This document shows positions 8,224-15,032 of a stretch of DNA of 32,924 nucleotides, piece by piece. Position 1 is the first letter of the stretch, and the number at the start of each line of letters is the position of its first letter. A model generated the notes under the pieces. That model did no database searches. It saw nothing but the letters and a program-made list of their open reading frames with translations, and was not told the DNA's origin. The position numbers were made by a program, and so were the translations under genes. The stretch is from Holophagaceae bacterium (GTDB taxonomy: Bacteria; Acidobacteriota; Holophagae; Holophagales; Holophagaceae): positions 1 through 32,924 of the forward strand of contig JAFNAB010000040.1 in NCBI GenBank assembly GCA_017859955.1, written 5' to 3'.

Positions 8224-8482
8224 GGTTTCTCCATTCGAAAATTAAGTTGAAATCACTACAGAATAGGGAGGAAACAGGGAAAAGCTTCTGGACCTTGGTG
8301 CTGGAAGGTATCGGAACTGCCAGATTGGCTGTTCCTGTGCGAATCTGAACTTCGGACAGAACCCCTGCTTCCATTAACGCATTTCCAACCAGGATTCCTT
8401 TTGTCCCGACGCCCTGCCGATGATGTGCTTGACCACCCTCGATGCCCTGCAAAGGCCGATGGGGACAAGTGAAACCGAATGT
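8224..8482 (-). promoter_or_regulatory. Long structured 5' leader of folD
   Basis: If the promoter at 8489-8518 is right, the folD transcript has about 260 nt before the ATG. The leader holds a closing stem TTGTCCC (8462-8468) with GGGACAA (8401-8407) around a 54-nt domain, a TGGAAG/CTTCCA closing stem (8368-8373 with 8302-8307), and inside the latter a clean hairpin GGAAC-A-GCC-aatct-GGC-A-GTTCC (8313-8335). CAGATT upstream could instead pair with AATCTG in that hairpin loop, a competing fold. It matches neither the ZTP (pfl) nor the THF riboswitch consensus that I know. A cis-acting RNA is an inference. Confidence 0.35.
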
Positions 8483-8488
8483 AGTCAT

Positions 8489-8518
8489 ATCATCCGTCCT
8501 ACCATTCAAAATCGTCAA
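8489..8518 (-). promoter_or_regulatory. Putative sigma-70 promoter for folD-fhs
   Basis: On the minus strand TTGACG (8518-8513, 5/6 to -35), an 18-nt spacer, then GATGAT (8494-8489, 4/6 to -10). It is the best -35/-10 pair in the folD upstream region and lies back to back with a candidate promoter for the plus-strand TPR gene. Confidence 0.4.
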
Positions 8519-8547
8519 GAAATTCCAATCATGCATTTTTTCACTAT

Positions 8548-8571
8548 TACAATCGGGTAATTCCGACCCGA
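8548..8571 (+). promoter_or_regulatory. Putative -10 box and overlapping inverted repeat for the TPR gene
   Basis: TACAAT (8548-8553) is a 5/6 -10 box. It runs into TCGGGT-aattccg-ACCCGA (8553-8571), a perfect 6-bp inverted repeat with a 7-nt spacer at the expected transcription start, a typical place for a repressor operator or a small 5' hairpin. The -35 (CCAATC) is poor. Confidence 0.3.
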
Positions 8572-8611
8572 TGAGTGGTCACCCTTACCCCGCGAGTGCC
8601 TAGTGTTCGAG

Positions 8612-10495
8612 ATGAAAAAGCTGATCCTGTCCGCCACCCTGGCACTTGGCGTACCCTGCCTCCAAGGCGCTGATGATCCCCGGGCACTAATGCTCCAGGC
8701 CCGGGAGAGGCAACGCGAGGGGGAAAACGGAGACCCGAGGGGCGCCGCTGCGCTCTACCGTCGTGTTATCGAGCTCCAGCCCGAGAGTGCGGAAGCCCAC
8801 CTGCGTCTGTCGGAATGCCTCATGGAGGCAGGCGACCTCCAGGGGGCGGCCGCACCGGCCCAACGGGCCACGGAACTGGCCCCCAGGAATGCCGAGGCGT
8901 GGGCTCACCTGGGCATCCTCCGCTCCGCCCTGGCCCAGACCAAACCAGAAGTCCTTCCCCTGGCCGAACTGGCCCTGCAGAAGGCCACCCAACTCCTGCC
9001 CCAGGACGTGGAACTCTGGTACCGCCTGGGAGAAGTCTGCGAAGCCAACAAGCACGAGGCTGAAGCCCTCCGGGCATGGGTCCACCTGGGACGGCTGCAC
9101 CCCAGCCTCAACCTGCGGGGCAAGGTCCTGGGGGACTTGGCCTGGGAACGGGCCGCATTCTGGGCGGATCGCCTCAAGCGCTATGAACCCCGCCGGGAAG
9201 CCATCATGGCCCTGGCATCTCCCCTGGAAGCGGATCCCAAATACCTCAAGCTTCTGGAGGATCTGGCCCGGGAGCAGGCCGATCAGGGCTTTCTCGGACA
9301 CGCCGAGGAGAGTTTCCTGCTCCTGGGACAGCACCTGCCCCAGGAGCCCGGCATCTGGGAGAACATCGCCCTGGTGCGGCTCCGTGCCAGCAATTTCTCG
9401 GGCGCCCTCCAAAGCCTCAACCAAGCTGAAGCCCTGAAGGGTACTCCCAGGAATTCCTATTACACCGCCCTCTGCCTCATGAACCTGGGCCGGATTCCGG
9501 AGGCTGAAACCCGCCTGATGGCCATCCTCAAGGCCAGTCAGGACCGTGAAAGCAAGGCTTTCCAGACCACTGCCCGGGAACTTCTGGCAGCCTGCACCCT
9601 CATGACCGAGCGCCCCCAGGAGACCCTGGACCTTGTCAGAAGCTGGGCCCCGGAGTCCGAAAGCAGCCCCCGCCTCCAGTCCCTGGCCTTTGTGGCTGAG
9701 GTCCGCCTCGGCCAGCTCAAGACCGCCCGGACCCGACTGCGGGAGGGATTGAAGCGGTTCAAGGAGGAGGATGTCTTTGGCCTCGCCAGAACCTTCCCGA
9801 TCGACCTTTTCGAGGATCGCTGGTCCCTGGGGGGCGATGCCCGGCGGGCCCTCCGGTCCCTCGAGAGAGAGGCCTCCGCCAATCATCTGGCCTATTTCCA
9901 GCGTTGGGAAGCCTGCCTCAAGGCCCTCCAAGAGGCCCGGAAGATCGCTCCGCCCCGGAGCATCGACCTCATGCTGCTGCAGGCCAACGCCCTGGACCAG
10001 TTGGGCCGCTGGAAGGAGTCCCTCGAAGTCCTCCGGGAAGGCCAGCGCCTGTCCCCCGACAACCCCACGCTCCAGAACAACCTTGGCTATCTCCTGATCG
10101 AGCACGAAGGAAACCAGGAGGAAGCCGCCAGACTCATCCAGGCCGCCCTCAAACAGGAACCCGACAACGGCTCCACCTTGGACAGTTGGGGCTGGCTGCT
10201 CTTCAAGCAGGGCCGCTTCCAGGAGGCCGAGACCTCCCTTCGCAAGGCCGCCGAACTCAACCCCTACAGCCCGGAAACCCGCAAACATCTCGGCGAGGTG
10301 CTCCTGAAACTGGGGCGCGACCAGGAGGCTCTTGAGCAGTGGGAGCGGGCCCTGGCCCATGCCTTCCCCGAGCGCAGGGAACTGGAGCTGAAGGTGAGGG
10401 ACCTGAAGATCCGCATCGGGAAGCAGGCGGCCGCCGTGGCCTCTCCCGATGACACCGATGAAAGCCTCGATGACGAAGAAGAGGAGCTTCCTTGA
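8612..10495 (+). CDS. Exported TPR-repeat protein
   Basis: A 627-residue protein built largely of tetratricopeptide repeats. The N-terminus MKKLILSATLALGVPCLQG is a signal peptide, so the protein is probably periplasmic; the Cys context (VPC) fits a lipobox poorly. TPR units are clear at the N-terminal side (YRRVIELQPESAEAHLRLSE, ATELAPRNAEAWAHLGIL) and at the C-terminal end (NLGYLLIEHEGNQEEAARLI, DSWGWLLFKQGRFQEAETSL, HLGEVLLKLGRDQEALEQW), with degenerate helices between. The tail is acidic. ATG 8612 is preferred because it begins the signal peptide; an in-frame GTG at 8603 would add three residues, and neither has a good ribosome-binding site. Its stop overlaps the start of the next exported protein. 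Likely a scaffold; no partner can be named. Confidence 0.85.
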   Translation: MKKLILSATLALGVPCLQGADDPRALMLQARERQREGENGDPRGAAALYRRVIELQPESAEAHLRLSECLMEAGDLQGAAAPAQRATELAPRNAEAWAHLGILRSALAQTKPEVLPLAELALQKATQLLPQDVELWYRLGEVCEANKHEAEALRAWVHLGRLHPSLNLRGKVLGDLAWERAAFWADRLKRYEPRREAIMALASPLEADPKYLKLLEDLAREQADQGFLGHAEESFLLLGQHLPQEPGIWENIALVRLRASNFSGALQSLNQAEALKGTPRNSYYTALCLMNLGRIPEAETRLMAILKASQDRESKAFQTTARELLAACTLMTERPQETLDLVRSWAPESESSPRLQSLAFVAEVRLGQLKTARTRLREGLKRFKEEDVFGLARTFPIDLFEDRWSLGGDARRALRSLEREASANHLAYFQRWEACLKALQEARKIAPPRSIDLMLLQANALDQLGRWKESLEVLREGQRLSPDNPTLQNNLGYLLIEHEGNQEEAARLIQAALKQEPDNGSTLDSWGWLLFKQGRFQEAETSLRKAAELNPYSPETRKHLGEVLLKLGRDQEALEQWERALAHAFPERRELELKVRDLKIRIGKQAAAVASPDDTDESLDDEEEELP

Positions 10496-11709
10496 TCGCC
10501 CTGCTACTCCTTCCGGCCCTTGCCCAGACCGCCCCCCCCCAGGTGCCAGTGCCCCTGCGAGCCCAGTATGCCTGGGGCTATGCGGGAGCCGATGGCGAAG
10601 GCCAGGGCACCCTGGCCGTGCTCCTGGAACCCACCAGCGGGCGTCTCGTGCTGGAACTCCACGGCCTGGGAGAACGACTGGCCCTGGTCAGCGGTGAGCG
10701 CTCCACGGGCTACCGCATCCAGATCCCCCGCCAGCACATCGACCAGAGCGCTCCGGACCTGGGAGCCCTGCCCCTGCCCTTCCTCCCAAGCCTAGGGGGA
10801 ACGGATGGCCTATGGCGCCTCTTGACCCAGGGTGAAGGACCCGGGGTGAAGGTCACCAAGCGGGACCCCCAGGGGCCCCGGAAATTGAAATACGCAGGCA
10901 AGGACGAGAAGGGCAAGGAAGTGCTGGTCTGGCTGACCCGCGAAAAGTGGGAGCTTGGGACAGCTGTCGTTGCCGGCCCGCATGAGGAGACCCCAGCGGG
11001 GATTGGTCAGCTCCATGGCCGCTTTGGCGATGGGCGTGATCTCCAGATCCAGAGCCCGCAGCTCATTGCGGAGTTCCTGGATCTGGGCGTCCAGGGCCCT
11101 CTCATCCAGGAGAGGCTGGGGGCCGTAGCCAGCCCTGATCCGCTGGAGATCCACCCGGACCTGGGACAGGTGGGCCTCCAGGGCCTCCTTGGCCTCCATC
11201 CGTGCCGCCAGGACCTGCTCCTGTCCCCGGAAAGACTCCAGGGCCGCAACCTCGCCCTCCAGCTCCCGGAGGATCAGGGCGGTCCGCCAGCGGAGGACAC
11301 TCTTGGAGACGTGGACGTCACCGAACATGTGGTCCCCCACATAGAGGATCTCGTCCCCGGAAAGCCCAAGCTGGGACTCCACCTGGGCGGCGCTCCCCCC
11401 ATAGTAGGCGCGGCCACTGTGGAGGGGCTCGATGCAGGGCTTGAGGAGCCCTTCGGGCGTCGCCACCTCGAAGAAGGGGTTCCGGGCCGTGAAGAAATCA
11501 GGCTTGCGCGCGCTGACGATCACGAGCTCGAAAAGATCCCGCCAGACCATGCCCTCCGGCAGAAAGCGGTCATAGGCATGGGCCATCATGAAGGAGGTGT
11601 AGTGCCAGTCGGAATTGGTGATGAGCAGCAGCTTCTTCCCCGCCGCCCGCTGATCCAGCAGCGTCAGCGCCGCATCCGGGTCCAGGATCACATAGCGCTC
11701 GGGGTCTGA
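10492..11709 (+). CDS. Exported LolB-like protein; reads without a stop into the antisense of the 5'-nucleotidase gene
   Basis: The start is TTG, overlapping the TPR gene stop in the string TTGA, with GAGGAG five bases upstream, so it is translationally coupled. Residues 1-12 (MIALLLLPALAQ) are a short signal peptide. Residues ~20-153 look like a LolB/DUF4292-type beta-rich domain (RLVLELHGLGERLALVSGE, YRIQIP, PRKLKYAGKDEKGKEVLVWL), with no lipobox cysteine. After about codon 153 (near 10950) the frame simply follows the antisense strand of the nucleotidase gene until a stop at 11707-11709, and that part has no coding character of its own. I believe the real gene ends, or was cut, near 10950. 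Annotated to the first in-frame stop for completeness; the LolB-like label is tentative. Confidence 0.5.
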   Translation: MIALLLLPALAQTAPPQVPVPLRAQYAWGYAGADGEGQGTLAVLLEPTSGRLVLELHGLGERLALVSGERSTGYRIQIPRQHIDQSAPDLGALPLPFLPSLGGTDGLWRLLTQGEGPGVKVTKRDPQGPRKLKYAGKDEKGKEVLVWLTREKWELGTAVVAGPHEETPAGIGQLHGRFGDGRDLQIQSPQLIAEFLDLGVQGPLIQERLGAVASPDPLEIHPDLGQVGLQGLLGLHPCRQDLLLSPERLQGRNLALQLPEDQGGPPAEDTLGDVDVTEHVVPHIEDLVPGKPKLGLHLGGAPPIVGAATVEGLDAGLEEPFGRRHLEEGVPGREEIRLARADDHELEKIPPDHALRQKAVIGMGHHEGGVVPVGIGDEQQLLPRRPLIQQRQRRIRVQDHIALGV

Positions 11710-12237
11710 AACGATCTCCGCCTTGAGCCTGCCCTCGAAGTGCTGGGCGTCCACTGCGGCCCGGACCTTGTGGTAGAGCTCGGAGTAGCTCCTGACACCC
11801 TCCAGCTTCCCTTGGTCCATGAGGTCCACGAGCTGGGCGTAGAGGCACCCCTCCGAGAGGGCGAACAGGGTGTTGAGGAAGACCCATCGGGGCTCGGCCA
11901 GTTCCACCGTGAGGTGGGCATAGGCCAGACGCTGGTGGTTGAAGTCCAGGGACTGGGTGCCGTGCATGGCTTTCTTCACGAAGCCGAAGCGGTTGGCCTT
12001 CACGACGTTTCCAAGCTCGGTGTCGATAACCAGGCCCCGGGCCACCATGGAGGGGTCGAAACGCAGCTCGTCCACGGGCCACCCCATGGTCTGAAAACGC
12101 TCCCGGGCATACTCAAAGACCCGGCGTTCAAAGGCTTCCACCCGGTATTCCACCAGGGTGTAGTCCATGTCGTAGCCGATGGCCTTGATGGCCCGGAGGT
12201 TGAGGGTGCGATTGCAGAAGAGGCCCCGATCCACCAT
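10810..12237 (-). CDS. HAD-type 5'-nucleotidase family protein with an altered C-terminus
   Basis: A HAD-superfamily 5'-nucleotidase (PF05761 type) that would remove phosphate from nucleoside monophosphates in the cytoplasm. It shows motif I DMDYTL (Asp23/Asp25), LLLITNSDWHYT (motif II region), the lysine in SARKPDFF, and motif IV VGDHMFGDVHVSK. A coiled-coil insert (EALEAHLSQVRVDLQRIRAGY) follows, then the family end motif NPRWGLLMRAGND. Right after that, at about 10966, the expected tail (of the form S-x-FA-x-Q-x2-RYA-x-IYTS) is replaced by CPKLPLFAGQPDQ and about 40 unrelated residues encoded antisense to the LolB-like gene. ATG 12237 overlaps the nadC stop as TGATG, with GAGGA seven bases upstream; a TTG at 12240 is the alternative. 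Operon with nadC. Confidence 0.82.
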   Translation of the reverse strand: MVDRGLFCNRTLNLRAIKAIGYDMDYTLVEYRVEAFERRVFEYARERFQTMGWPVDELRFDPSMVARGLVIDTELGNVVKANRFGFVKKAMHGTQSLDFNHQRLAYAHLTVELAEPRWVFLNTLFALSEGCLYAQLVDLMDQGKLEGVRSYSELYHKVRAAVDAQHFEGRLKAEIVSDPERYVILDPDAALTLLDQRAAGKKLLLITNSDWHYTSFMMAHAYDRFLPEGMVWRDLFELVIVSARKPDFFTARNPFFEVATPEGLLKPCIEPLHSGRAYYGGSAAQVESQLGLSGDEILYVGDHMFGDVHVSKSVLRWRTALILRELEGEVAALESFRGQEQVLAARMEAKEALEAHLSQVRVDLQRIRAGYGPQPLLDERALDAQIQELRNELRALDLEITPIAKAAMELTNPRWGLLMRAGNDSCPKLPLFAGQPDQHFLALLVLACVFQFPGPLGVPLGDLHPGSFTLGQEAP

Positions 12238-13100
12238 CAAGCCATCCTCAGGCTGAGATCGGCGGCCGGAGCGCTGTGGGTGAGGGCCCCGACGGAAATG
12301 TAATCCACGCCGGTTTCCGCCACCGAGCGCACCCGGGCCAGACTCATGTTCCCGCTGGCCTCAAGGAGCAGTCGCCGTCCCGATCCGTCCCGGAGTCGCA
12401 CGGCCTCGGCCATCTGGCCGTTGTCCATGTTGTCCAGGAGGACCACATCCACGCCCTCGATGGCCAGGCATTCCCGTACCTGGTCCAGGGTTTCCGCCTC
12501 CACCTCGATCCGCACTAGGCTTGGGGCCACCTCCCGGGCATGGGCCACCGCCGGGGCGATGCCCCCCGCTGCGGTGATGTGGTTCTCCTTGAGCATCAGG
12601 CCATCCCCCAGGGTCAGGCGATGGTTGAAGCCGCCACCGCAGCGCACGGCGTATTTCTCCAGGAGCTTGAGTCCCGGCGTGGTCTTGCGTGTATCCAGGA
12701 TACGGGCACGGGTGCCTGCCACAGCCTCCACGAAGGCCCGGGTCAGGGTCGCGGTCCCGCTGAGACGCTGGAGGAGATTCAGGGAGACCCGCTCGCCCAT
12801 AAGAATGGCTCGACTGGAACCCGAGAGATGGCAGACTTCCCGGCCCCGTTCCACCGCTTCGCCATCGGCGGCAGCAAGGCGAACCCTCAGGTCCGGATCC
12901 ACGGCCCGGAAGACTTCCCGGAGGACCTCGAGCCCGGCCAGTACCAGGGGATCCTTGGCCACAATCCGCGCCTCTACAGGGCGATCGGGCACCGAAGCGC
13001 TTCCCCAGTCCTGGGTGCCCCAGTCCTCCCGGAGGAAGGCCATCAGGCTGTCCCGGTAGCTCAGGGGGTGGGGGGGATTGAGTCGGGCGATAGAGTCCAT
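12237..13100 (-). CDS. nadC: Nicotinate-nucleotide pyrophosphorylase (carboxylating)
   Basis: A 287-residue quinolinate phosphoribosyltransferase: it makes nicotinate mononucleotide from quinolinate and PRPP in de novo NAD synthesis. Motifs are LREDWGTQDWG, ERVSLNLLQRLSGTATLTRAF, the PRPP/quinolinate-binding ILDTRKTTPGLKLLEKYAV, RCGGGFNHRLTLGDGLMLKENH, VEVEAETLDQV, LLDNM and the C-terminal GVDYISVGALTHSAPA. Complete, with normal length. nadA and nadB are not in this window. It is divergent from an enoyl-CoA hydratase with only 32 nt between the starts, and overlaps the downstream 5'-nucleotidase start. A TAGACT box 5 nt before the ATG suggests a near-leaderless transcript. Confidence 0.96.
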   Translation of the reverse strand: MDSIARLNPPHPLSYRDSLMAFLREDWGTQDWGSASVPDRPVEARIVAKDPLVLAGLEVLREVFRAVDPDLRVRLAAADGEAVERGREVCHLSGSSRAILMGERVSLNLLQRLSGTATLTRAFVEAVAGTRARILDTRKTTPGLKLLEKYAVRCGGGFNHRLTLGDGLMLKENHITAAGGIAPAVAHAREVAPSLVRIEVEAETLDQVRECLAIEGVDVVLLDNMDNGQMAEAVRLRDGSGRRLLLEASGNMSLARVRSVAETGVDYISVGALTHSAPAADLSLRMA

Positions 13101-13105
13101 ACCCC

Positions 13106-13111
13106 AGTCTA
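13106..13111 (-). promoter_or_regulatory. Putative -10 box directly in front of nadC
   Basis: The minus strand reads TTGTAGACTGGGG just before the ATG. TAGACT matches TATAAT at 4/6 and would start transcription at about the ATG. The word is nearly identical to the one before murG. There is no convincing -35; the candidate position overlaps the start of the divergent gene. Confidence 0.3.
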
Positions 13112-13132
13112 CAATGGAGCCCGGAGGCTCCC

Positions 13133-13909
13133 ATGTCCTTGGTGCTGAAACGTGTGGAAGAGGGCATTGCCTGGATCACCCTAAACCGCCCGGAAAAGCA
13201 CAATGCCCTGAACGGGGTTCTACTGACGGAGCTGGATCAAGCCTTCACCGACGTGGCAAGGGACCCTCAGGTCAGGGTCGTGGTACTGTCCGGCGCCGGT
13301 GAAAAGGCCTTCGCTGCGGGAGCGGACATCCAGGGCATGAAGGACCGGAGCCCAGGCGAGGCCGAGGCCGCCGCCCTGGCCGTTCAGGCCATATTCAACC
13401 GCATCCAGGCATTCCCCAGACCCGTGGTGGCCTCCATCCAGGGCTGGGCCCTGGGGGGCGGGCTGGAACTGGCCCTGGCCTGTCATATCCGCATCGCCAG
13501 CACCTCCGCCCGTCTCGGCTGCCCTGAGGTGGGGCTGGGCATTCTCCCGGGCTACGGCGCCACCCAGCGCCTGCCCCGTCTGATCGGTCGGGCCCAGGCT
13601 CTGCACCTGATGCTCACGGGTGAGCCGGTCACGGCTGAAGAGGCCTTGCGCATGGGGCTGGTGGGCCGGATCTGCGCCCCCCAGGCCCTCGCGGATGAGA
13701 CCCTCCGACTGGCCCAGACGCTGGGCCGCCGGGGTCCCATGGCCTTGAGTGCAGTCATCCAGGCCGTGAACGAAGGCGCCGAATTGTCACTGGAGGAGGG
13801 CCTCCATCTGGAGGCACGGCTTTTCGGCTCCCTGGAAGGCTCCTGGGACCGCCAGGAGGGCCTAGCGGCCTTCCTGGAGCGTCGGCTGCCGGACTTCAGG
13901 GGACGCTAG
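13133..13909 (+). CDS. Enoyl-CoA hydratase/isomerase family protein (crotonase type)
   Basis: A 258-residue crotonase-fold enzyme, probably hydrating 2-enoyl-CoA to 3-hydroxyacyl-CoA. The oxyanion-hole segments are KAFAAGADIQGM and GWALGGGLELALACHIRIAS. Both catalytic glutamates of true hydratases are present: E112 in GGGLELA and E132 in CPEVGLGILPGYGATQRL. This favours a hydratase over an isomerase or a decarboxylase-type relative. ATG with GGAGG at good spacing. Its 3' end overlaps the convergent DUF4388 gene by 48 nt. No other beta-oxidation or butyrate genes are in view, so the pathway (fatty acid, amino acid or hydroxybutyryl-CoA) is open. Confidence 0.92.
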   Translation: MSLVLKRVEEGIAWITLNRPEKHNALNGVLLTELDQAFTDVARDPQVRVVVLSGAGEKAFAAGADIQGMKDRSPGEAEAAALAVQAIFNRIQAFPRPVVASIQGWALGGGLELALACHIRIASTSARLGCPEVGLGILPGYGATQRLPRLIGRAQALHLMLTGEPVTAEEALRMGLVGRICAPQALADETLRLAQTLGRRGPMALSAVIQAVNEGAELSLEEGLHLEARLFGSLEGSWDRQEGLAAFLERRLPDFRGR

Positions 13910-15031
13910 GGGATCAGGGCGCTTGCGGAAGTCCGGCACCGGATTCTCGGCGACTTCCATGTCAATACCCAACCGCTCGGCAAGCCCCTTGCCGCCGTCG
14001 CCCGGAGATGCCAAACGCAGGACCCAATTCTTGCGGTCCCGGGTTCCCGGGTCCGTCACCGTGCGGATATCCGCCCGCTGCAGGCTCGCCAGGCCCTGGT
14101 TGAAGGATTGGCGGCTCCTGGGCACGTAGGTCAGCAAAGGTGCGGCCAAAAGCACCGCGACGATGGCCCAGAACCAGGGCAAAGGCTTGGCGGGTTCATG
14201 GCGAGTAACCCGGGCCGCAGCCGGAGTCCCCCAGGCGGGGGGAGGCGCCGGCACGGCCTCGGCGGCCATTTCCAGAAGACCGCTGTTCAGCAGCTCGGCA
14301 ATGCGCTTGCATGTGTCCAATTCGTCGTAGCGAGTGATCTGGAGAATCCCCGCAATGGTCTGGGGCTCACTGAAGTAGGTGAGCACGGTCTCCTGCTCAT
14401 GGTTCAAACCGGATGCCTGGCCGCCATAGGTGCCACCACCTTCGAACACACCGGAGAGGTCCTGTTCCATGTCCAGATGCAGGGCGCGGGCCTTTTCGGA
14501 CTTCACCAGCACGGTGTTGTGGTCAGGCAGGCGGCGCTGCACCTCGGGCCACTCGTCCATGACCCGGGCAGCTTCCATCAGGACCGTATCCACGGGGATG
14601 GGCGGGAAGTTTTCCCGATCCATCTCCAGGGGCAAGATGGAATCGAAGCGATAGTCTCCCTCCACCCAACGGAAGGTGCGGTAGATGATGGACATGGCCT
14701 GGTTGAACAGGGCGTCCTGGAGGTCCTGGGGTGTAACCTTCCCCGACTCCAGAAGCAGGGTGCCCATGCGCTTCAGGGTCTGGCGCTGGAGCTGGATGAG
14801 ACCGAGGAGTTCGTCCCCCGAGAGCCGACCCAGGCGCACCAGCATGGCCCCCACCCGATCTTCGATGCGGACCTGGTTGGAGTCGCACCCGACGACATCC
14901 CCCTGGTCAAAGAAAATCTTCACGAACTCCTGCCCCCGGGAGAGCACGAGGGTGCCGCTCTTCCCCTGGGTCTTGATCATATTGAAGAGGGAGAAGAGAT
15001 CGAAATCGCGGAGAGAGCCTTCGAGTGCCAT
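13862..15031 (-). CDS. DUF4388 (PATAN-type) domain protein with one C-terminal membrane helix
   Basis: A 389-residue protein. Residues 1-~105 match the DUF4388/PATAN domain: MALEGSLRDFDLFSLFNMIK, GKSGTLVLSRGQEFVKIFFDQGDVV, LGRLSGDEL. A second helical unit follows (GKVTPQDLQDALFNQAMSIIYRTFRW, then GDYRF). Residues ~215-255 resemble a winged-helix-like stretch (QTIAGILQITRYDELDTCKRIAELLNSGLLEM). One TM helix (PLPWFWAIVAVLLAAPLLTYV) comes near residue 285-305, then a short external tail. DUF4388 proteins are common in Myxococcota and Acidobacteriota, often near signalling genes; the biochemical role is unknown. The ATG follows the stop of the upstream membrane protein by one base (TGACATG), so the two are translationally coupled. 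The 3' end overlaps the enoyl-CoA hydratase gene by 48 nt. Confidence 0.82.
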   Translation of the reverse strand: MALEGSLRDFDLFSLFNMIKTQGKSGTLVLSRGQEFVKIFFDQGDVVGCDSNQVRIEDRVGAMLVRLGRLSGDELLGLIQLQRQTLKRMGTLLLESGKVTPQDLQDALFNQAMSIIYRTFRWVEGDYRFDSILPLEMDRENFPPIPVDTVLMEAARVMDEWPEVQRRLPDHNTVLVKSEKARALHLDMEQDLSGVFEGGGTYGGQASGLNHEQETVLTYFSEPQTIAGILQITRYDELDTCKRIAELLNSGLLEMAAEAVPAPPPAWGTPAAARVTRHEPAKPLPWFWAIVAVLLAAPLLTYVPRSRQSFNQGLASLQRADIRTVTDPGTRDRKNWVLRLASPGDGGKGLAERLGIDMEVAENPVPDFRKRPDPLASPEVRQPTLQEGR

Positions 15032-15032
15032 G

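Larger units (their letters stand above)
8224..8611. other. Divergent intergenic region folD / TPR gene
   Basis: About 390 nt between divergent genes with no supportable gene. It holds the folD leader, back-to-back candidate promoters, and a 6-bp inverted repeat near the TPR gene start site. Short open frames exist on the minus strand (e.g. 8256-8468) but resemble no family and have no ribosome-binding site. Confidence 0.6.

Noticed and set aside
5566-8250. 894-codon open frame on the plus strand
   Set aside because: It is the antisense of folD and fhs, with low-complexity Gly/His/Asp-rich translation and no family match; an effect of high GC codon bias.
8224-8482. ZTP (pfl) or THF riboswitch upstream of folD
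   Set aside because: The gene context fits, but the conserved cores of these RNAs are not found; reported only as an unknown leader.
8687-10360. 557-codon minus-strand frame opposite the TPR gene
   Set aside because: Antisense shadow of a high-GC TPR gene, with no ribosome-binding site and no motifs.
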